64,000 nt of DNA from Chryseobacterium sp. GVT01B (lineage in GTDB: Bacteria > Bacteroidota > Bacteroidia > Flavobacteriales > Weeksellaceae), in the NCBI RefSeq assembly GCF_019970045.1, contig NZ_JAHXYI010000002.1:186001-250000 (forward strand), given 5' to 3'. Shown in pieces: positions 53,288 through 63,131 of this stretch (its first letter is position 1; each line of letters opens with the position of its first letter). The position numbers and the translations under genes are program-made. The notes under the pieces are model-generated. The model ran no database searches, was not told the origin of the DNA, and was given only the letters and a program-made list of their open reading frames with translations.

Positions 53288-54733
53288 TTATTTTCTTCTT
53301 TCAGCCAGATCTTTTTCAATCTGAACTTCCATTTTTTTGTTGATTTTGTAAAATAAAAGCAGTCCGCACGCAATGAAAAACGGTATGGACGGGAAAATAC
53401 TCACAAGCATTTTGGCTCCTGCCGCCACTGTTTCAGGCTGAATAATCTGCTCATTTCCATGTACAGAAATATATCCGTATTTTCCTATAATCAAAGCTAC
53501 CAGAGAGCTTCCGATGCTGAGGCCTACTTTCAGTCCTACCATCATGGCTGAAAAGATAATAGCTGTAGCCCTGCGATTGTTCTTCCATTCCGAATAATCG
53601 GCAACATCAGCAATCATAGCCCATAAAAGCGGTGTGCTGATTCCGTAAAAAAAGCCGTGTAAAATCTGCGACAGGAACATGATTCCCACTGCTTTCGGAG
53701 GATAGAATATAAAAGCAAGGATAAACAAGGTAGAAATGAATAATGACGCAATAAAAGTGTCCCGTTTTCCAAATCGATCTGCCAGTTTTTTAGAGAAGGT
53801 AATACCTACAATCATCATCACAATTCCTCCTGCGTTAAACAATCCGAATCCAGCAGACTTTGGATCTTCTCCGAAGAAATTCATCCCGGCAGAATTAAAA
53901 AATGCTGTAATGGGTGAAATAAAACTTTTGAGTGCATTTTCATCCACATAGTTGTTGAAATAGTATACATACGATCCTCCTTTCATGGCCAGCGTGATGA
54001 ATATGAATGCTGTAACTGTAAGCATAATAATCCATGGTCTGTTCTGGAACAAATCTTTTAAATCCTCTTTCAGACTTGATTTCTGCTCCGGCTTGGGAAT
54101 GATTCTTTCTTTGGTCGTAAAAAAGGTAATCAGCAGCATGATAGATCCGATCACCGCCAGCCATGTCATAACGGTTTCAATTCCCTGTGCTTTGTCTCCG
54201 TGTCCTACGTATAAAATGATGGGAAGCATAAATACCTGTACAAAGAACTGTGCAAACATCACAGCCACAAATCGGTACGAAGAAATACTATTTCGTTCTC
54301 CCATATCTCCTGTAATAACACCACTCAATGCAGCATATGGTAAGTTATTGGATGCATATAATAACAATAATAATGAATAAGTAACTGCAGCATAGATCAT
54401 TTTACCCTGATAGGTAAAGTGAGGCGTGCTAAAGGCCAACAGGGCTGCAATACCAAGCGGTACAGCGGTAAATAGAATCCATGGACGGAATTTTCCCCAT
54501 CGTGTGCCTGTACGGTCTGCCAATGCTCCGATAAGCGGATTAAAGCCAAAGCCGGCAATTAAACCTACGGTAAGGGTAATGACAGAGGCATCCTCTGCTT
54601 TGAGTCCGTAAATATCTGTATAAAAATAGGTCAGGTAGGTCACTAATGTCTGAAAAACAAGGTTGGCCGCCAGATCTCCCAGGCTATACCCCACTTTCTC
54701 CATTACCGATATTTTTTGTGGCTGATTATCCAT
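53288..54733 (-). CDS. GPH-family glycoside/pentoside:cation symporter (MFS)
   Basis: A 481-residue carrier with about 12 membrane helices. GYSLGDLAANLVFQ near the N-terminus, NPLIGALADRTGTRWGKFRPWI after helix 2 and SQILHGFFYGISTPLLWAMIADVADYSEW are the MelB/XynB-type signatures. It should import xylo- or arabino-oligosaccharides with Na+ or H+. Its stop is only about 10 nt before the GH10 start, consistent with one operon. Confidence 0.93.
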   Translation of the reverse strand: MDNQPQKISVMEKVGYSLGDLAANLVFQTLVTYLTYFYTDIYGLKAEDASVITLTVGLIAGFGFNPLIGALADRTGTRWGKFRPWILFTAVPLGIAALLAFSTPHFTYQGKMIYAAVTYSLLLLLYASNNLPYAALSGVITGDMGERNSISSYRFVAVMFAQFFVQVFMLPIILYVGHGDKAQGIETVMTWLAVIGSIMLLITFFTTKERIIPKPEQKSSLKEDLKDLFQNRPWIIMLTVTAFIFITLAMKGGSYVYYFNNYVDENALKSFISPITAFFNSAGMNFFGEDPKSAGFGLFNAGGIVMMIVGITFSKKLADRFGKRDTFIASLFISTLFILAFIFYPPKAVGIMFLSQILHGFFYGISTPLLWAMIADVADYSEWKNNRRATAIIFSAMMVGLKVGLSIGSSLVALIIGKYGYISVHGNEQIIQPETVAAGAKMLVSIFPSIPFFIACGLLLFYKINKKMEVQIEKDLAERRK

Positions 54734-54762
54734 TGATTTTGATAAGGTTTTCTATGTTAAAT

Positions 54763-56667
54763 TTAATTTTTTCCTGTCGTAAAAGGTGAAGCCGGAAGAC
54801 CGCTTTTATTTTTAAGATTGCCGTCCGGGTTATCTGCCCAATCGTAGCGCACATTAACAGGATTAGCAATCTGATCATTCCATACAATGACTTTATTGCC
54901 TTTTGTCTTGGCTTTTGCCCATTGGTAGCTGCCGTCTTTCTGCTGTATGGCAAAACCTTTAAGGCTTCCCTGTACCAGATCATCTGTTCCGGGTTTAAAG
55001 GAGAGAATAATGGTATTCCCTTCTGTTTTCATCGACTGATAAACGGGTCCGTCAGCAATGATTTTTTTGCCTTCACCTATTTTCAGGGCCTGTAAAGCAA
55101 GCCTGTCACCCACTGTTTTCTTATTTAAGGGATGAATGTCATTCCATTCTCCCAAATCAATAGCTACAGCAAGTCCCGTATAAGGAACATTAAGGGAAAC
55201 CTGTCTCTGCTGCTCTCTCAGCTCGGCCCAACCACTATCCAGAGGTTCATCTTTTTTCTCCATGAAATTGGCCAGCTGTACAATAAGGAATGGCATATCT
55301 TTTTTGTTCCATTTTGAACGCCAGTCTGAGATCATCGTTGATAATAAATCTGCGTATTCTTTTGGAACTCCTGTATTGCTTTCTCCCTGATACCAGATAA
55401 ATCCTTTAATCTTATAATTAATCAGCGGGTTAATCATCGCATTGTAAAGCCCTACCGGTTTCCAGCGGATAAATGTTTGTCCGGGAGCCATTTTTTCCAT
55501 TTTTGCTCCTATTTTATATTTCCACTCGCCTTTAAGGTCTGTTTTCTTTCCGTCGATTTCAAAATAATACGGTTTATCAGCAATAAACTGCCCTTTTCCG
55601 CTACCGTTGATGACTCTTACCGTAATGATATTTTTTCCTTCTTTTAAAACACCTTTCGGAATGTCATACCAGCGTGGCGGATATTCATAAGTTACATTTC
55701 CTACTTTAATTCCATTGATGTAAGTAATATCAGCATCTTTTATCCTTCCCAGATTTAAAAATGCTATTTTCTGGTCTACTCCTTTGGGAAGAATAATTTC
55801 TTTGCGCAACCATACCGAACCGTCAAACGGACCTTCCTGATCTTCCCATGATCCAGGTAGCATTATGGTTTTCCATCCGGAATCATTTCCGTTATCTTTT
55901 TCCCAATGCTGATTAAAACCAATGTCACTCTGATCCAACTCCGCATACCATGCTTTGCTTAACGATCTTTCCTGGGATTCTGTAGATTGTATCAGGTCAT
56001 CATTTTTCCATTTTTCTGCTTCAGCAAGGTATTCCGGATATTTTCTCAGTGATTTTTCATCCATCCAGGCCTGAGCCGGAGAGCCTCCCAGACTGGCATG
56101 AATGATTCCTACAGGAACTTTATTTTTTTCATTCAATTCTTTGGCAAAGAAATAAGCAACCCCTGAAAAATTAAGAATGGTCTGAGGGTTTGTACTTTCC
56201 CACTTCCCGCCGTCAAGATCATCTTGTGGAGCTTTAAAATTGTATTTCTGCGGAACTGTGAAGAATCTTATATTCTGATTATTGGCGTTTTTAATTTCAT
56301 CTCCATACAAAGGTGTGAGCCTGCGCATCGGAAGTTCCATATTGGATTGTCCTGAAGCTACCCATACATCACCAATAAGAATATCTTTAAGAGTGATCTC
56401 ATTAATCGTCATGGTATATGGGCCTCCGGCATTAAGCTTTGGAAGCATAAGAGCCCAGTTCCCATTCTGGTCAGCGGTGGCATTATAGGTTTTATTGATA
56501 AACTTAATCGTAATTTTTTCTCCTGCATCTGCATATCCCCAGATCTTAAGATCCTGGTTTCTCTGAAGGATCATTCCGTCTGAAACCAGAGCAGGCAGCT
56601 TTACTTTTGCATCAAAACCGCAAATGGCTGCAAGAAAAAATAATAAGTATAGAATTCTGTTTTTCAT
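54763..56667 (-). CDS. Sialate O-acetylesterase-type (SASA) carbohydrate esterase
   Basis: A 634-residue secreted esterase. After the signal peptide (to CGFDA) comes a beta domain, then the catalytic SGNH/SASA core with WVASGQSNMELPM (nucleophile Ser about 110), IHASLGGSPAQAWMDEK, an inserted jelly-roll (about 270-400), and WYQGESNTG. The C-terminal PVNVRYDWADNPDGNL is typical of xylan-linked members. In this locus deacetylation of xylan is the likely role; the sialate name is only the family label. Confidence 0.88.
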   Translation of the reverse strand: MKNRILYLLFFLAAICGFDAKVKLPALVSDGMILQRNQDLKIWGYADAGEKITIKFINKTYNATADQNGNWALMLPKLNAGGPYTMTINEITLKDILIGDVWVASGQSNMELPMRRLTPLYGDEIKNANNQNIRFFTVPQKYNFKAPQDDLDGGKWESTNPQTILNFSGVAYFFAKELNEKNKVPVGIIHASLGGSPAQAWMDEKSLRKYPEYLAEAEKWKNDDLIQSTESQERSLSKAWYAELDQSDIGFNQHWEKDNGNDSGWKTIMLPGSWEDQEGPFDGSVWLRKEIILPKGVDQKIAFLNLGRIKDADITYINGIKVGNVTYEYPPRWYDIPKGVLKEGKNIITVRVINGSGKGQFIADKPYYFEIDGKKTDLKGEWKYKIGAKMEKMAPGQTFIRWKPVGLYNAMINPLINYKIKGFIWYQGESNTGVPKEYADLLSTMISDWRSKWNKKDMPFLIVQLANFMEKKDEPLDSGWAELREQQRQVSLNVPYTGLAVAIDLGEWNDIHPLNKKTVGDRLALQALKIGEGKKIIADGPVYQSMKTEGNTIILSFKPGTDDLVQGSLKGFAIQQKDGSYQWAKAKTKGNKVIVWNDQIANPVNVRYDWADNPDGNLKNKSGLPASPFTTGKN

Positions 56668-56699
56668 GGGAAAAATCTGTTTTTAAATTTGGTTCAGCT

Positions 56700-59075
56700 T
56701 TATTTCTTTTCGTAATTATCTGTAAGTAAACGTAATTCAATGACTTTAGCGGTCATCAATTTTTCGTCTGCCAGGAATTTTACGGTAAGGTTTTCTTTAT
56801 TCTTTTCTGAATCCGGTATCGGAATGACCAAATATTGAGGTGAAGTTCCGGACTTTCCTTCCAGATTTTGAGCAATATTTTTTTTACCATTGATCTCAAT
56901 ATTCAGCGTGCGGTTGGCATTCGCATCAAAATAAAGCAGGTAAAGGTATGGAGCATTTTTTTCGTTATTTTTCATCTGGTAACTGAACCAGCCTTTAGCA
57001 TCACGGAAATGGAAGTCTTCCATATATCCTGCACCGGAATCTTTGCTTTCTATAAAATGATCTGATTCCGGCTGCTGTTCGCCCAGCTGAACTTTATCAG
57101 CAGTGATCATATCCAGCTTTCTCGTTTCTTTTTCTTCTTTCGCTTTCTGCTTCAGCATATTTTCTATCCCGTTTTTGTCTGCCTGCGGCCAGTACATAAT
57201 ATATCTTTCTGCCTGAATACTGTAAAATGGCACAAGACAGAGTCCTTCTCCGAATTTTTCAGATGGATAAAGACCTTTTACAGCAAAGTTTAGCGGTTTA
57301 TTGTTCAAAGGTGTTACATGGCTGAGAACCTCAGATGGATTTCCAAGGATAACGGGAATTTCGTTTAAAGGGACCTGCGGACCATGAGCAATATGGCCTC
57401 CTCTGCTATCGTCCGCAAGGAGTCCCTGTTGATTTTCGGTCCCGTATTTTGCTGCAAGCACTACAGGTCCGTATTTAAATGCATAATAATTGGAGTTGTC
57501 AGGCAATTGTTCTGCAAAAAGATGCATGGGTAAAGTCATTTTAATAACGTCCCCTTTTTTCCATTTTTTAGTCAGTGTAAAATAACCATCGGAACCACAC
57601 ACTGCTTTTTCCTGCTTTCCGTTGATCAGGATTTTTACATCCGAAGCTGTTGCCCATTGCGGACATCTCAGTTTTAGATTAAATTCCGACTTCCCTGCAG
57701 AATCAAAAATCAGCGTTGTTTCAGGAAGTTCAGGAAAGTTATTGATCTGGCGGACCACTATTTTCTGCTGTTTCCATGTAAGAGTGGAAGGAATAAATAA
57801 GTTGACATATAAATCTTTATCCGACCGGGCATAAATCATTTCCCCATACTTGGCATGATTTTCCATTCCTGATCCCACACAGCACCAGAAACTGGTCTGA
57901 GGCTGTGAATAAACACGGTAATGTCCGGGACGCATTGGTGTAAAGTATATGAAGCCTCCCTGATCATGATTTTCTGTGGAAAGGATATGATTGTACAGTG
58001 CTTTTTCATAATAATCCATGTAATACGATTCGGGCAATGTTGCAAACAGTTCTTTAGTCAGCTTGAGCATATTGTATGTATTACAGGTTTCCGGACCTTC
58101 AATACTTTTTATCATACTGCTAAAATCATTTACAGGATTAAAATGCTCACTGACGCTATTTCCGCCAATAGCAGTTGATCTTTTTTCCGTTACGTTATGC
58201 CAGAAAAAATCAGCAGCATCGCTCCATGACTTATTGTTTTCAAGATCAGCAATACGCTTATATCCGATCACTTTAGGAATCTGGGTATTGGCATGGAGAC
58301 CTGTAAGCTTATCTTCCCCTGACAAAAGAGGAGTAAGAATAGCCCGATGAGAAAACCTATGAGCCAGCTGCAGATATTTTTTATTCCGGGTAATATCATA
58401 AACATCCGCAAAAACTTCGTTGAGCCCACCATGTTCACTGCGCAGCATATCCTGTATCTGTTCGTCTGAAAGGGATGAGACTTCATTTATCATCCAGTCT
58501 GAAAGTCTGATAAGTATTGCTTTTGCTTTTTCACTTTTTGCATACCAGTAAGCATCGCGTAATCCTGAGTATAATTTGTGAATATTATACAAAGGTACCC
58601 AGCGGTCGTTCAAACCAAAACCTGTGGCCTTGATGTTTCCTTGTTTAATCTCTTTCCAGATTTTATTTCCATCCGGAACTCCTGAAATATATCCATCCTG
58701 AGATGCTCTCTGGCAGCGCTCCAGCTCACTGATCATATAATCAATCCTCTGCCTGATCTCTGGATCTCCTGTAGAAGCATACATTAATGATAATGCTGAA
58801 ATATAATGTCCTCCAATGTGGCCATTCAGACCTGTGTTTTCCCAATTGGGATAATTATCTGCTTTGGAGCTCAGTCCGGCTTCTTTAAGATAGGGAGCCA
58901 ACAGTCTATCCGGCTCCATCGCCATCAAATATTTCCGGTCTGCCATCATGGCTTTGTTGAAAACACTCTCAGACAACTTTACAGTTTCCAAAGGAAAATA
59001 GTGAATTTTCTTCTTCACCTGTGCTGAGGTAAATGAAAAAAAACACAATAAAAGAACTGAAAGTTTTGGGGTCAT
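56700..59075 (-). CDS. GH127 beta-L-arabinofuranosidase-family protein (DUF1680)
   Basis: A 791-residue protein with a signal peptide (to TSAQ) and an alpha/alpha-barrel: NGHIGGHYISALSLMYAS, GLNDRWVPLYNIHKL and the zinc/nucleophile set ETCNTYNMLKLTKEL plus SFWCCVGSGMENHAKYGE. The Glu, first Cys and Cys-Cys pair match the metal ligands and Cys nucleophile of GH127. It may remove arabinofuranose from side chains. It is the first gene of the minus-strand run and faces the NUDIX regulator. Confidence 0.9.
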   Translation of the reverse strand: MTPKLSVLLLCFFSFTSAQVKKKIHYFPLETVKLSESVFNKAMMADRKYLMAMEPDRLLAPYLKEAGLSSKADNYPNWENTGLNGHIGGHYISALSLMYASTGDPEIRQRIDYMISELERCQRASQDGYISGVPDGNKIWKEIKQGNIKATGFGLNDRWVPLYNIHKLYSGLRDAYWYAKSEKAKAILIRLSDWMINEVSSLSDEQIQDMLRSEHGGLNEVFADVYDITRNKKYLQLAHRFSHRAILTPLLSGEDKLTGLHANTQIPKVIGYKRIADLENNKSWSDAADFFWHNVTEKRSTAIGGNSVSEHFNPVNDFSSMIKSIEGPETCNTYNMLKLTKELFATLPESYYMDYYEKALYNHILSTENHDQGGFIYFTPMRPGHYRVYSQPQTSFWCCVGSGMENHAKYGEMIYARSDKDLYVNLFIPSTLTWKQQKIVVRQINNFPELPETTLIFDSAGKSEFNLKLRCPQWATASDVKILINGKQEKAVCGSDGYFTLTKKWKKGDVIKMTLPMHLFAEQLPDNSNYYAFKYGPVVLAAKYGTENQQGLLADDSRGGHIAHGPQVPLNEIPVILGNPSEVLSHVTPLNNKPLNFAVKGLYPSEKFGEGLCLVPFYSIQAERYIMYWPQADKNGIENMLKQKAKEEKETRKLDMITADKVQLGEQQPESDHFIESKDSGAGYMEDFHFRDAKGWFSYQMKNNEKNAPYLYLLYFDANANRTLNIEINGKKNIAQNLEGKSGTSPQYLVIPIPDSEKNKENLTVKFLADEKLMTAKVIELRLLTDNYEKK

Positions 59076-59208
59076 GGATAAATGTTAATTCAACATTTCT
59101 AAAGTAATGGAAAGAATCTATATACGAAACAATTTTTGAGTCCGATTTATTCATTTTTTTATTTAAAACCTTTCACAAAGCCTTAAAAACAGACAAAATC
59201 GTAACACC

Positions 59209-59229
59209 TTATCATAAAAAATAAGATAA
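59209..59229. promoter_or_regulatory. TTATC-palindrome, probable operator 1 of the sugar regulator
   Basis: TTATCATA, five A, TAAGATAA: halves match at 7 of 8 when reversed. Located 134 bp upstream of the GH127 start. The same half-site occurs at 59328 and in the palindrome at 60443. Confidence 0.5.
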
Positions 59230-59565
59230 TCAATTTACAAGAAAGCGAGAGTGTAAAATCATACGATTCCCTATCAAAATGAATTCAGGATACGTTATAG
59301 TAAAATTTTAAATAATATTGCTGATACCTTATCGTATTTTTAACATTAAGCCTATTTACATATCAATTATTAATCTTACTTTTAATTTTAACATAATTTT
59401 AACATTAAATTCATAAATAATTAAACAGATTTCAGTGATATTCTTCAATTTTGACAGCTATTTTACCTCCCAAAATATCCACAGAGAATAATTTTATTGA
59501 AATAAATGAATACTTATTAAAAGTGTATGAATCACATTTACATAAAATTATATCCATAAAAGCTT

Positions 59566-59573
59566 TACCTTTG
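59566..59573 (+). promoter_or_regulatory. -7 element of the NUDIX regulator gene
   Basis: TACCTTTG fits TAnnTTTG exactly, 15 nt before ATG 59589. Confidence 0.55.
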
Positions 59574-59588
59574 TATAAAATATAAAAG

Positions 59589-60275
59589 ATGACTGAGGAT
59601 TACTCCCAATATCCCAAACACCTTGTTGCCGTTGACTGTATAATTTTCGGTTTTGATGGCGAAAATCTTAAAATCCTTCTCGTAAAAAGAAATTTTGAAC
59701 CACAGATGGGCCAATGGTCACTCATGGGTGGTTTTATTGGCAGTGAAGAGACTTCTGATGAAGCGGCCAACAGGGTTTTGTACACATTGACGGGCCTTGA
59801 AAATATTTATCTTGAACAGCTGAAATGCTATACTGAAGCTAATCGTGAGCCTACAGCCAGAATCATGTCAATTTCTTATTATACGCTGATTAATATTGAA
59901 AAAGATATTCAGATCAATGAGCAGTACAGTGCAGAATGGGTTGACCTTCAAAAAGCACCTACCCTTATTTTCGATCACAATGAAATGGTAAAAGATGCCG
60001 TAGCCAGACTGAGAAGAAGAGCTTCTACAGGACCTATAGGGTTTGAGCTTCTTCCTGAAAAATTTACAATGAAGGATCTTCAGAATCTTTATGAAGCTAT
60101 TTTTGATGAAAAATTCGATAAGCGGAATTTTACCAGCAAGATCAACAGTATGGACATCCTTATCAATACCAACAAAAAGGATATGACCTCATCCAGAAAA
60201 GGCTCTTTTCTTTACCGATTTGACGAAAAAAAATACAACAAAAAGATATCACAGGGATTTATGTTTAAGATGTAA
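59589..60275 (+). CDS. NUDIX-type transcriptional regulator (NrtR/AraR-like)
   Basis: A 228-residue protein. The N-terminal Nudix fold (to about 145) has a broken Nudix box, GGFIGSEETSDEAANRVL, lacking the REUXEE metal-binding core, so hydrolysis is unlikely. The C-terminal part (about 150-228) is a winged helix with FTMKDLQNLYEAIFDEKFDKRNF. Related NUDIX regulators of Bacteroidota control arabinose and other sugar genes. It lies opposite the xylan operon and in front of the GH5 gene, with repeated palindromes nearby. Confidence 0.88.
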   Translation: MTEDYSQYPKHLVAVDCIIFGFDGENLKILLVKRNFEPQMGQWSLMGGFIGSEETSDEAANRVLYTLTGLENIYLEQLKCYTEANREPTARIMSISYYTLINIEKDIQINEQYSAEWVDLQKAPTLIFDHNEMVKDAVARLRRRASTGPIGFELLPEKFTMKDLQNLYEAIFDEKFDKRNFTSKINSMDILINTNKKDMTSSRKGSFLYRFDEKKYNKKISQGFMFKM

Positions 60276-60358
60276 TACTTACAATCTGTATAATTTTAGA
60301 AAAAACTTTTTTAGAAAATCAACAATTTAGAGTTGTAAAAACTCCGCATACCCTTATT

Positions 60359-60386
60359 AAAATCTCACTTATGTGAGATTTTTTTT
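60359..60386 (+). terminator. Terminator of the NUDIX regulator
   Basis: AAAATCTCAC, loop TTAT, GTGAGATTTT and a T-run: perfect 10-bp stem. Confidence 0.85.
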
Positions 60387-60442
60387 GTGTTCTTGCAGGA
60401 AATTTCAAGACAGGCAAACAGTTATTTCGCTTTTTTCTAGCA

Positions 60443-60467
60443 TTATCGTAATAAAAATTTATGATAA
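60443..60467. promoter_or_regulatory. TTATC-palindrome, probable operator 2
   Basis: TTATCGTAA, seven bases, TTATGATAA: halves match at 8 of 9 when reversed. It shares TTATCRTAA with operator 1 and lies between the regulator and GH5 genes, 461 bp from the GH5 start. Confidence 0.5.
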
Positions 60468-60927
60468 GGTTTTTTCTTTTCCCCTACCACAAAAAGCATT
60501 ATAATTATATGACTTACAATTTTATTTATGATATGTAATTTTTTGTTAATTTTTAATAAAATATTGATTTATATTTAATATTATATGTATTTTTATACAA
60601 AACTAATAACCATACTCAATAGTAACTCTAAATTTCACAAACCCCACACTTACATACGTAAGAAACCAGAAAAAGAGAAGAAAAAATTTCAAATCAGCAA
60701 CTGAATAGAAATGGTTCCATTGTTCTACCGAAACAGATATTGAAGAATTAAGTAAAGAAAGTCGGGAGACAAGCATATTAGTCAGTTTAATAGAAAATAT
60801 AGCAATATTCTTATTCAAATCCAACCTCAATAAAATTAAGAAGTTTTACTTATCTACCCAATACTCCTATATAGGTTATCGGGATATTGATGGCTGAAAA
60901 AAGACCAAACCTTTAAATATATAAATT

Positions 60928-62646
60928 ATGAGAACAAACAAAATTTGGCTACTGGCCTTTCTGTTAATCATTCTTTCCAGCTGTTCTACGATGGATGAAA
61001 AAAATTTACTCGAAGAATCTGAAACCAACTTAAGTACCGGCGCTAACGCAAGAGCATTGGCTGCAACACCAATGCTTCATGTTGGAGGCAGATACCTTAA
61101 AGATCCCTGTGACAATAACGTTGTCTTACATGGCGTTGCCATAACTCCCAGCCCCTGGTTCAATGGCTGTCAATATGGTGCTAATTCCGGCTATTGTACC
61201 TGGGATAATTACAATGTGCAGGGTGCTCTGAACTATAATAAAGGTGTCATGAACAAGCTCAGCAATGCTGCCGATGGCTGGTATCTCAATTACATCCGCC
61301 TTCACATTGATCCGTACTGGACTAATGATCCCGGACCAGCTATCCCTGAGAACGATATCTCAAGATTCAATTATAACCGCTTGGTTACTTATACGGATCA
61401 GGTGATTATCCCACTGATCAACCATGCCCGCAGTCTGGGAATGTATGTCATCCTACGCCCACCAGGCGTATGCCCAAATCGTATTGCAGTGAATGATGCG
61501 TACCATAGCTATCTTAAAACGGTATGGACCTTTTTGTCGCAACATCCGAGCCTGAAGAACGCTGACAATGTGATGTTTGAATTAGCTAATGAACCTGTTG
61601 AAATCCTGGGAACAAATGGTACTTGGGGGAGTACAGGAAATGAACATTTTGCGGCACTCAAAAATTTCTTTCAGCCATTGGTTAATATCATTCGTAACAA
61701 CGGAGCCAATAATGTTTGCTGGATTCCAGGTACAGGCTGGCAGTCTCATTATCAGGGCTATGTCAATAATTCTATCACAGGTGGTAATATTGGCTATGCA
61801 GTTCACATCTATCCGGGTTACTGGGGTGGTGTCAACAATTATCAATCCTTTCAGAACGCATGGAATATCAATGTTAAACCAATTGCAGATATAGCACCCA
61901 TCGCCATTACTGAAACCGACTGGGCACCTCAGGGATATGGTACCTTCGGAGTCGGCACAACCGGTACGGCAGGCGGAAGCGGATTTGGCGCCAATTTAAA
62001 ATATATCGTGGATCAGTCAGGCAATGTAAGCTGGAATGTTCTTGCCCCGGATAATCTCCTCCACAAAGGTGATCCTAATGCAGGAACAGCCTACAACAAC
62101 GATTGGGAAGCCTGCGCCGCGCCAGTTAAACAGTGGTTCCAGCAATATGCATCCTCTAATTATCCTGTTGGAAACTGCAATACAAACAGCAGCCTTGTTA
62201 ACAATGGTATTTATGAGATCGAGTTTCAGACCGATGCCAATAAAGTACTTGATTTAAAATCAGGAGAAGATGCCAATGGCGCAGTATTAAGGCCATGGAC
62301 AAGAAATGGCGCTTCTGCACAGCGGTGGGTTGCCATTGATGCAGGTAATGGCTACTGGCGTTTTGTATCCAAAGCGAGTGCGTCTAATCGCTGCATTGAC
62401 CTGACAAGTAACAGCAACACACTGGGAACTTCAATCCGGCTTTGGCAAAGCTATAGTAATGATGCACAGGCCTGGCAGGTGGTCGCTGTCTCCAATGGTT
62501 ATTACAAAATCCTATCCAAGGTGGATCCTACACGTGGCTGGGATATCCCGAGCTGTACCATGGATGGCAACTCTAATTTACATCTTTGGGATTATTACGG
62601 GACTTCATGTCAATTGTTCAAGTTCAAATATATTGGAATGAACTGA
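60928..62646 (+). CDS. GH5-family glycanase lipoprotein with ricin-type lectin domain
   Basis: A 572-residue lipoprotein (lipobox LSSC, Cys19). The GH5 barrel (about 45-415) shows the acid/base Glu in FELANEP (near 222) and the nucleophile Glu in AITETDW (near 329). A C-terminal beta-trefoil (about 430-570) has QRWVAI and QAWQVV, the QxW repeats of ricin/CBM13 domains. It probably acts on beta-glucan, mannan or xylan at the cell surface. Its 3' end is partly duplicated downstream. Confidence 0.88.
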   Translation: MRTNKIWLLAFLLIILSSCSTMDEKNLLEESETNLSTGANARALAATPMLHVGGRYLKDPCDNNVVLHGVAITPSPWFNGCQYGANSGYCTWDNYNVQGALNYNKGVMNKLSNAADGWYLNYIRLHIDPYWTNDPGPAIPENDISRFNYNRLVTYTDQVIIPLINHARSLGMYVILRPPGVCPNRIAVNDAYHSYLKTVWTFLSQHPSLKNADNVMFELANEPVEILGTNGTWGSTGNEHFAALKNFFQPLVNIIRNNGANNVCWIPGTGWQSHYQGYVNNSITGGNIGYAVHIYPGYWGGVNNYQSFQNAWNINVKPIADIAPIAITETDWAPQGYGTFGVGTTGTAGGSGFGANLKYIVDQSGNVSWNVLAPDNLLHKGDPNAGTAYNNDWEACAAPVKQWFQQYASSNYPVGNCNTNSSLVNNGIYEIEFQTDANKVLDLKSGEDANGAVLRPWTRNGASAQRWVAIDAGNGYWRFVSKASASNRCIDLTSNSNTLGTSIRLWQSYSNDAQAWQVVAVSNGYYKILSKVDPTRGWDIPSCTMDGNSNLHLWDYYGTSCQLFKFKYIGMN

Positions 62647-62852
62647 TCCTAATAAAAAAATAGGATGCTTTTGGGCATCCTATTTTTTATTATGTGTGAA
62701 AAGTCAATTTGCTTCGCAAGTCAATGGTGAATTTCTAAAAATTGACAAGTGAAACGGATTCACTATTGACCTTTTACTTTTCCATATAATCAACGTTTAC
62801 CAAAACCTTACTACAAGGCAGTCAGTAAAAGCAACGTCACACGATTAAACTA
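62619..62852. repeat. Tandem duplication, unit 1
   Basis: It runs from the 3' end of the GH5 gene (CAAGTTCAAATA) through a hairpin, then TGTGAAAAGTCAATTTGCTT and AACGTTTACCAAAACCTTAC, into a decayed copy of the symporter 3' end. The same order recurs in unit 2, 279 bp downstream for most of its length. Confidence 0.85.
62659..62688. terminator. Terminator in unit 1
   Basis: AATAGGATGC pairs with GCATCCTATT over a 6-nt loop, with a T-run on the plus strand and an A-run on the other side, so it works in both directions. It ends the GH5 transcript. Confidence 0.85.
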
Positions 62853-62857
62853 AGGCT

Positions 62858-63131
62858 CAAGTTCAAATTTATTGGGATAAGCTAAGTGCCATAGAAATGC
62901 ATAAAGTGCATATAACTAATTCTCAAATAAAAAAAATAGGATGCTGAAAAAAGCATCCTATTTTTTTATTATATGTGAAAAGTCAATTTGCTTCGTAAGT
63001 CAATAGTGAATTTCTAAAAATTGACAAGTGAAACGGATTCACTATTGACCTTTCACTTTTCCATATATTCAACGTTTACCAAAACCTTACGTACAAGGCT
63101 GTAAGTAAAAGCAATGTCAGCACAATCAAAA
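62858..63131. repeat. Tandem duplication, unit 2
   Basis: It begins with a decayed copy of the GH5 end (CAAGTTCAAATTTATTGG), carries a 40-bp extra segment, then the same hairpin and AGTCAATTTGCTTCG region, and ends in the real 3' end of the symporter gene. Confidence 0.85.
62931..62968. terminator. Terminator in unit 2
   Basis: AAAAAATAGGATGC and GCATCCTATTTTTT form a 14-bp stem with loop TGAAAAAA. It is the natural terminator for the minus-strand symporter gene. The arms match unit 1 but the loop differs. Confidence 0.85.

Larger units (their letters stand above)
59076..59588. other. Divergent control region of the xylan locus
   Basis: 513 bp of very AT-rich DNA between GH127 and the NUDIX regulator. 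It holds a 21-bp palindrome at 59209-59229 and a related half-site CCTTATCGTA at 59327-59336. No ORF is present. Confidence 0.5.
60276..60927. other. Leader region of the GH5 gene
   Basis: It contains the NUDIX terminator and the TTATC palindrome at 60443-60467. The remainder is AT-rich; no convincing ORF was found and no exact TAnnTTTG is seen near the GH5 start. Confidence 0.45.
62647..63075. other. Duplicated intergenic block
   Basis: Entirely made of the two tandem units and their hairpins; no separate gene. Confidence 0.7.

Noticed and set aside
60603..60830. 75-codon minus-strand ORF before the GH5 gene
   Set aside because: Low-complexity, AT-driven composition, no family features, no promoter; probably chance in the GH5 leader.
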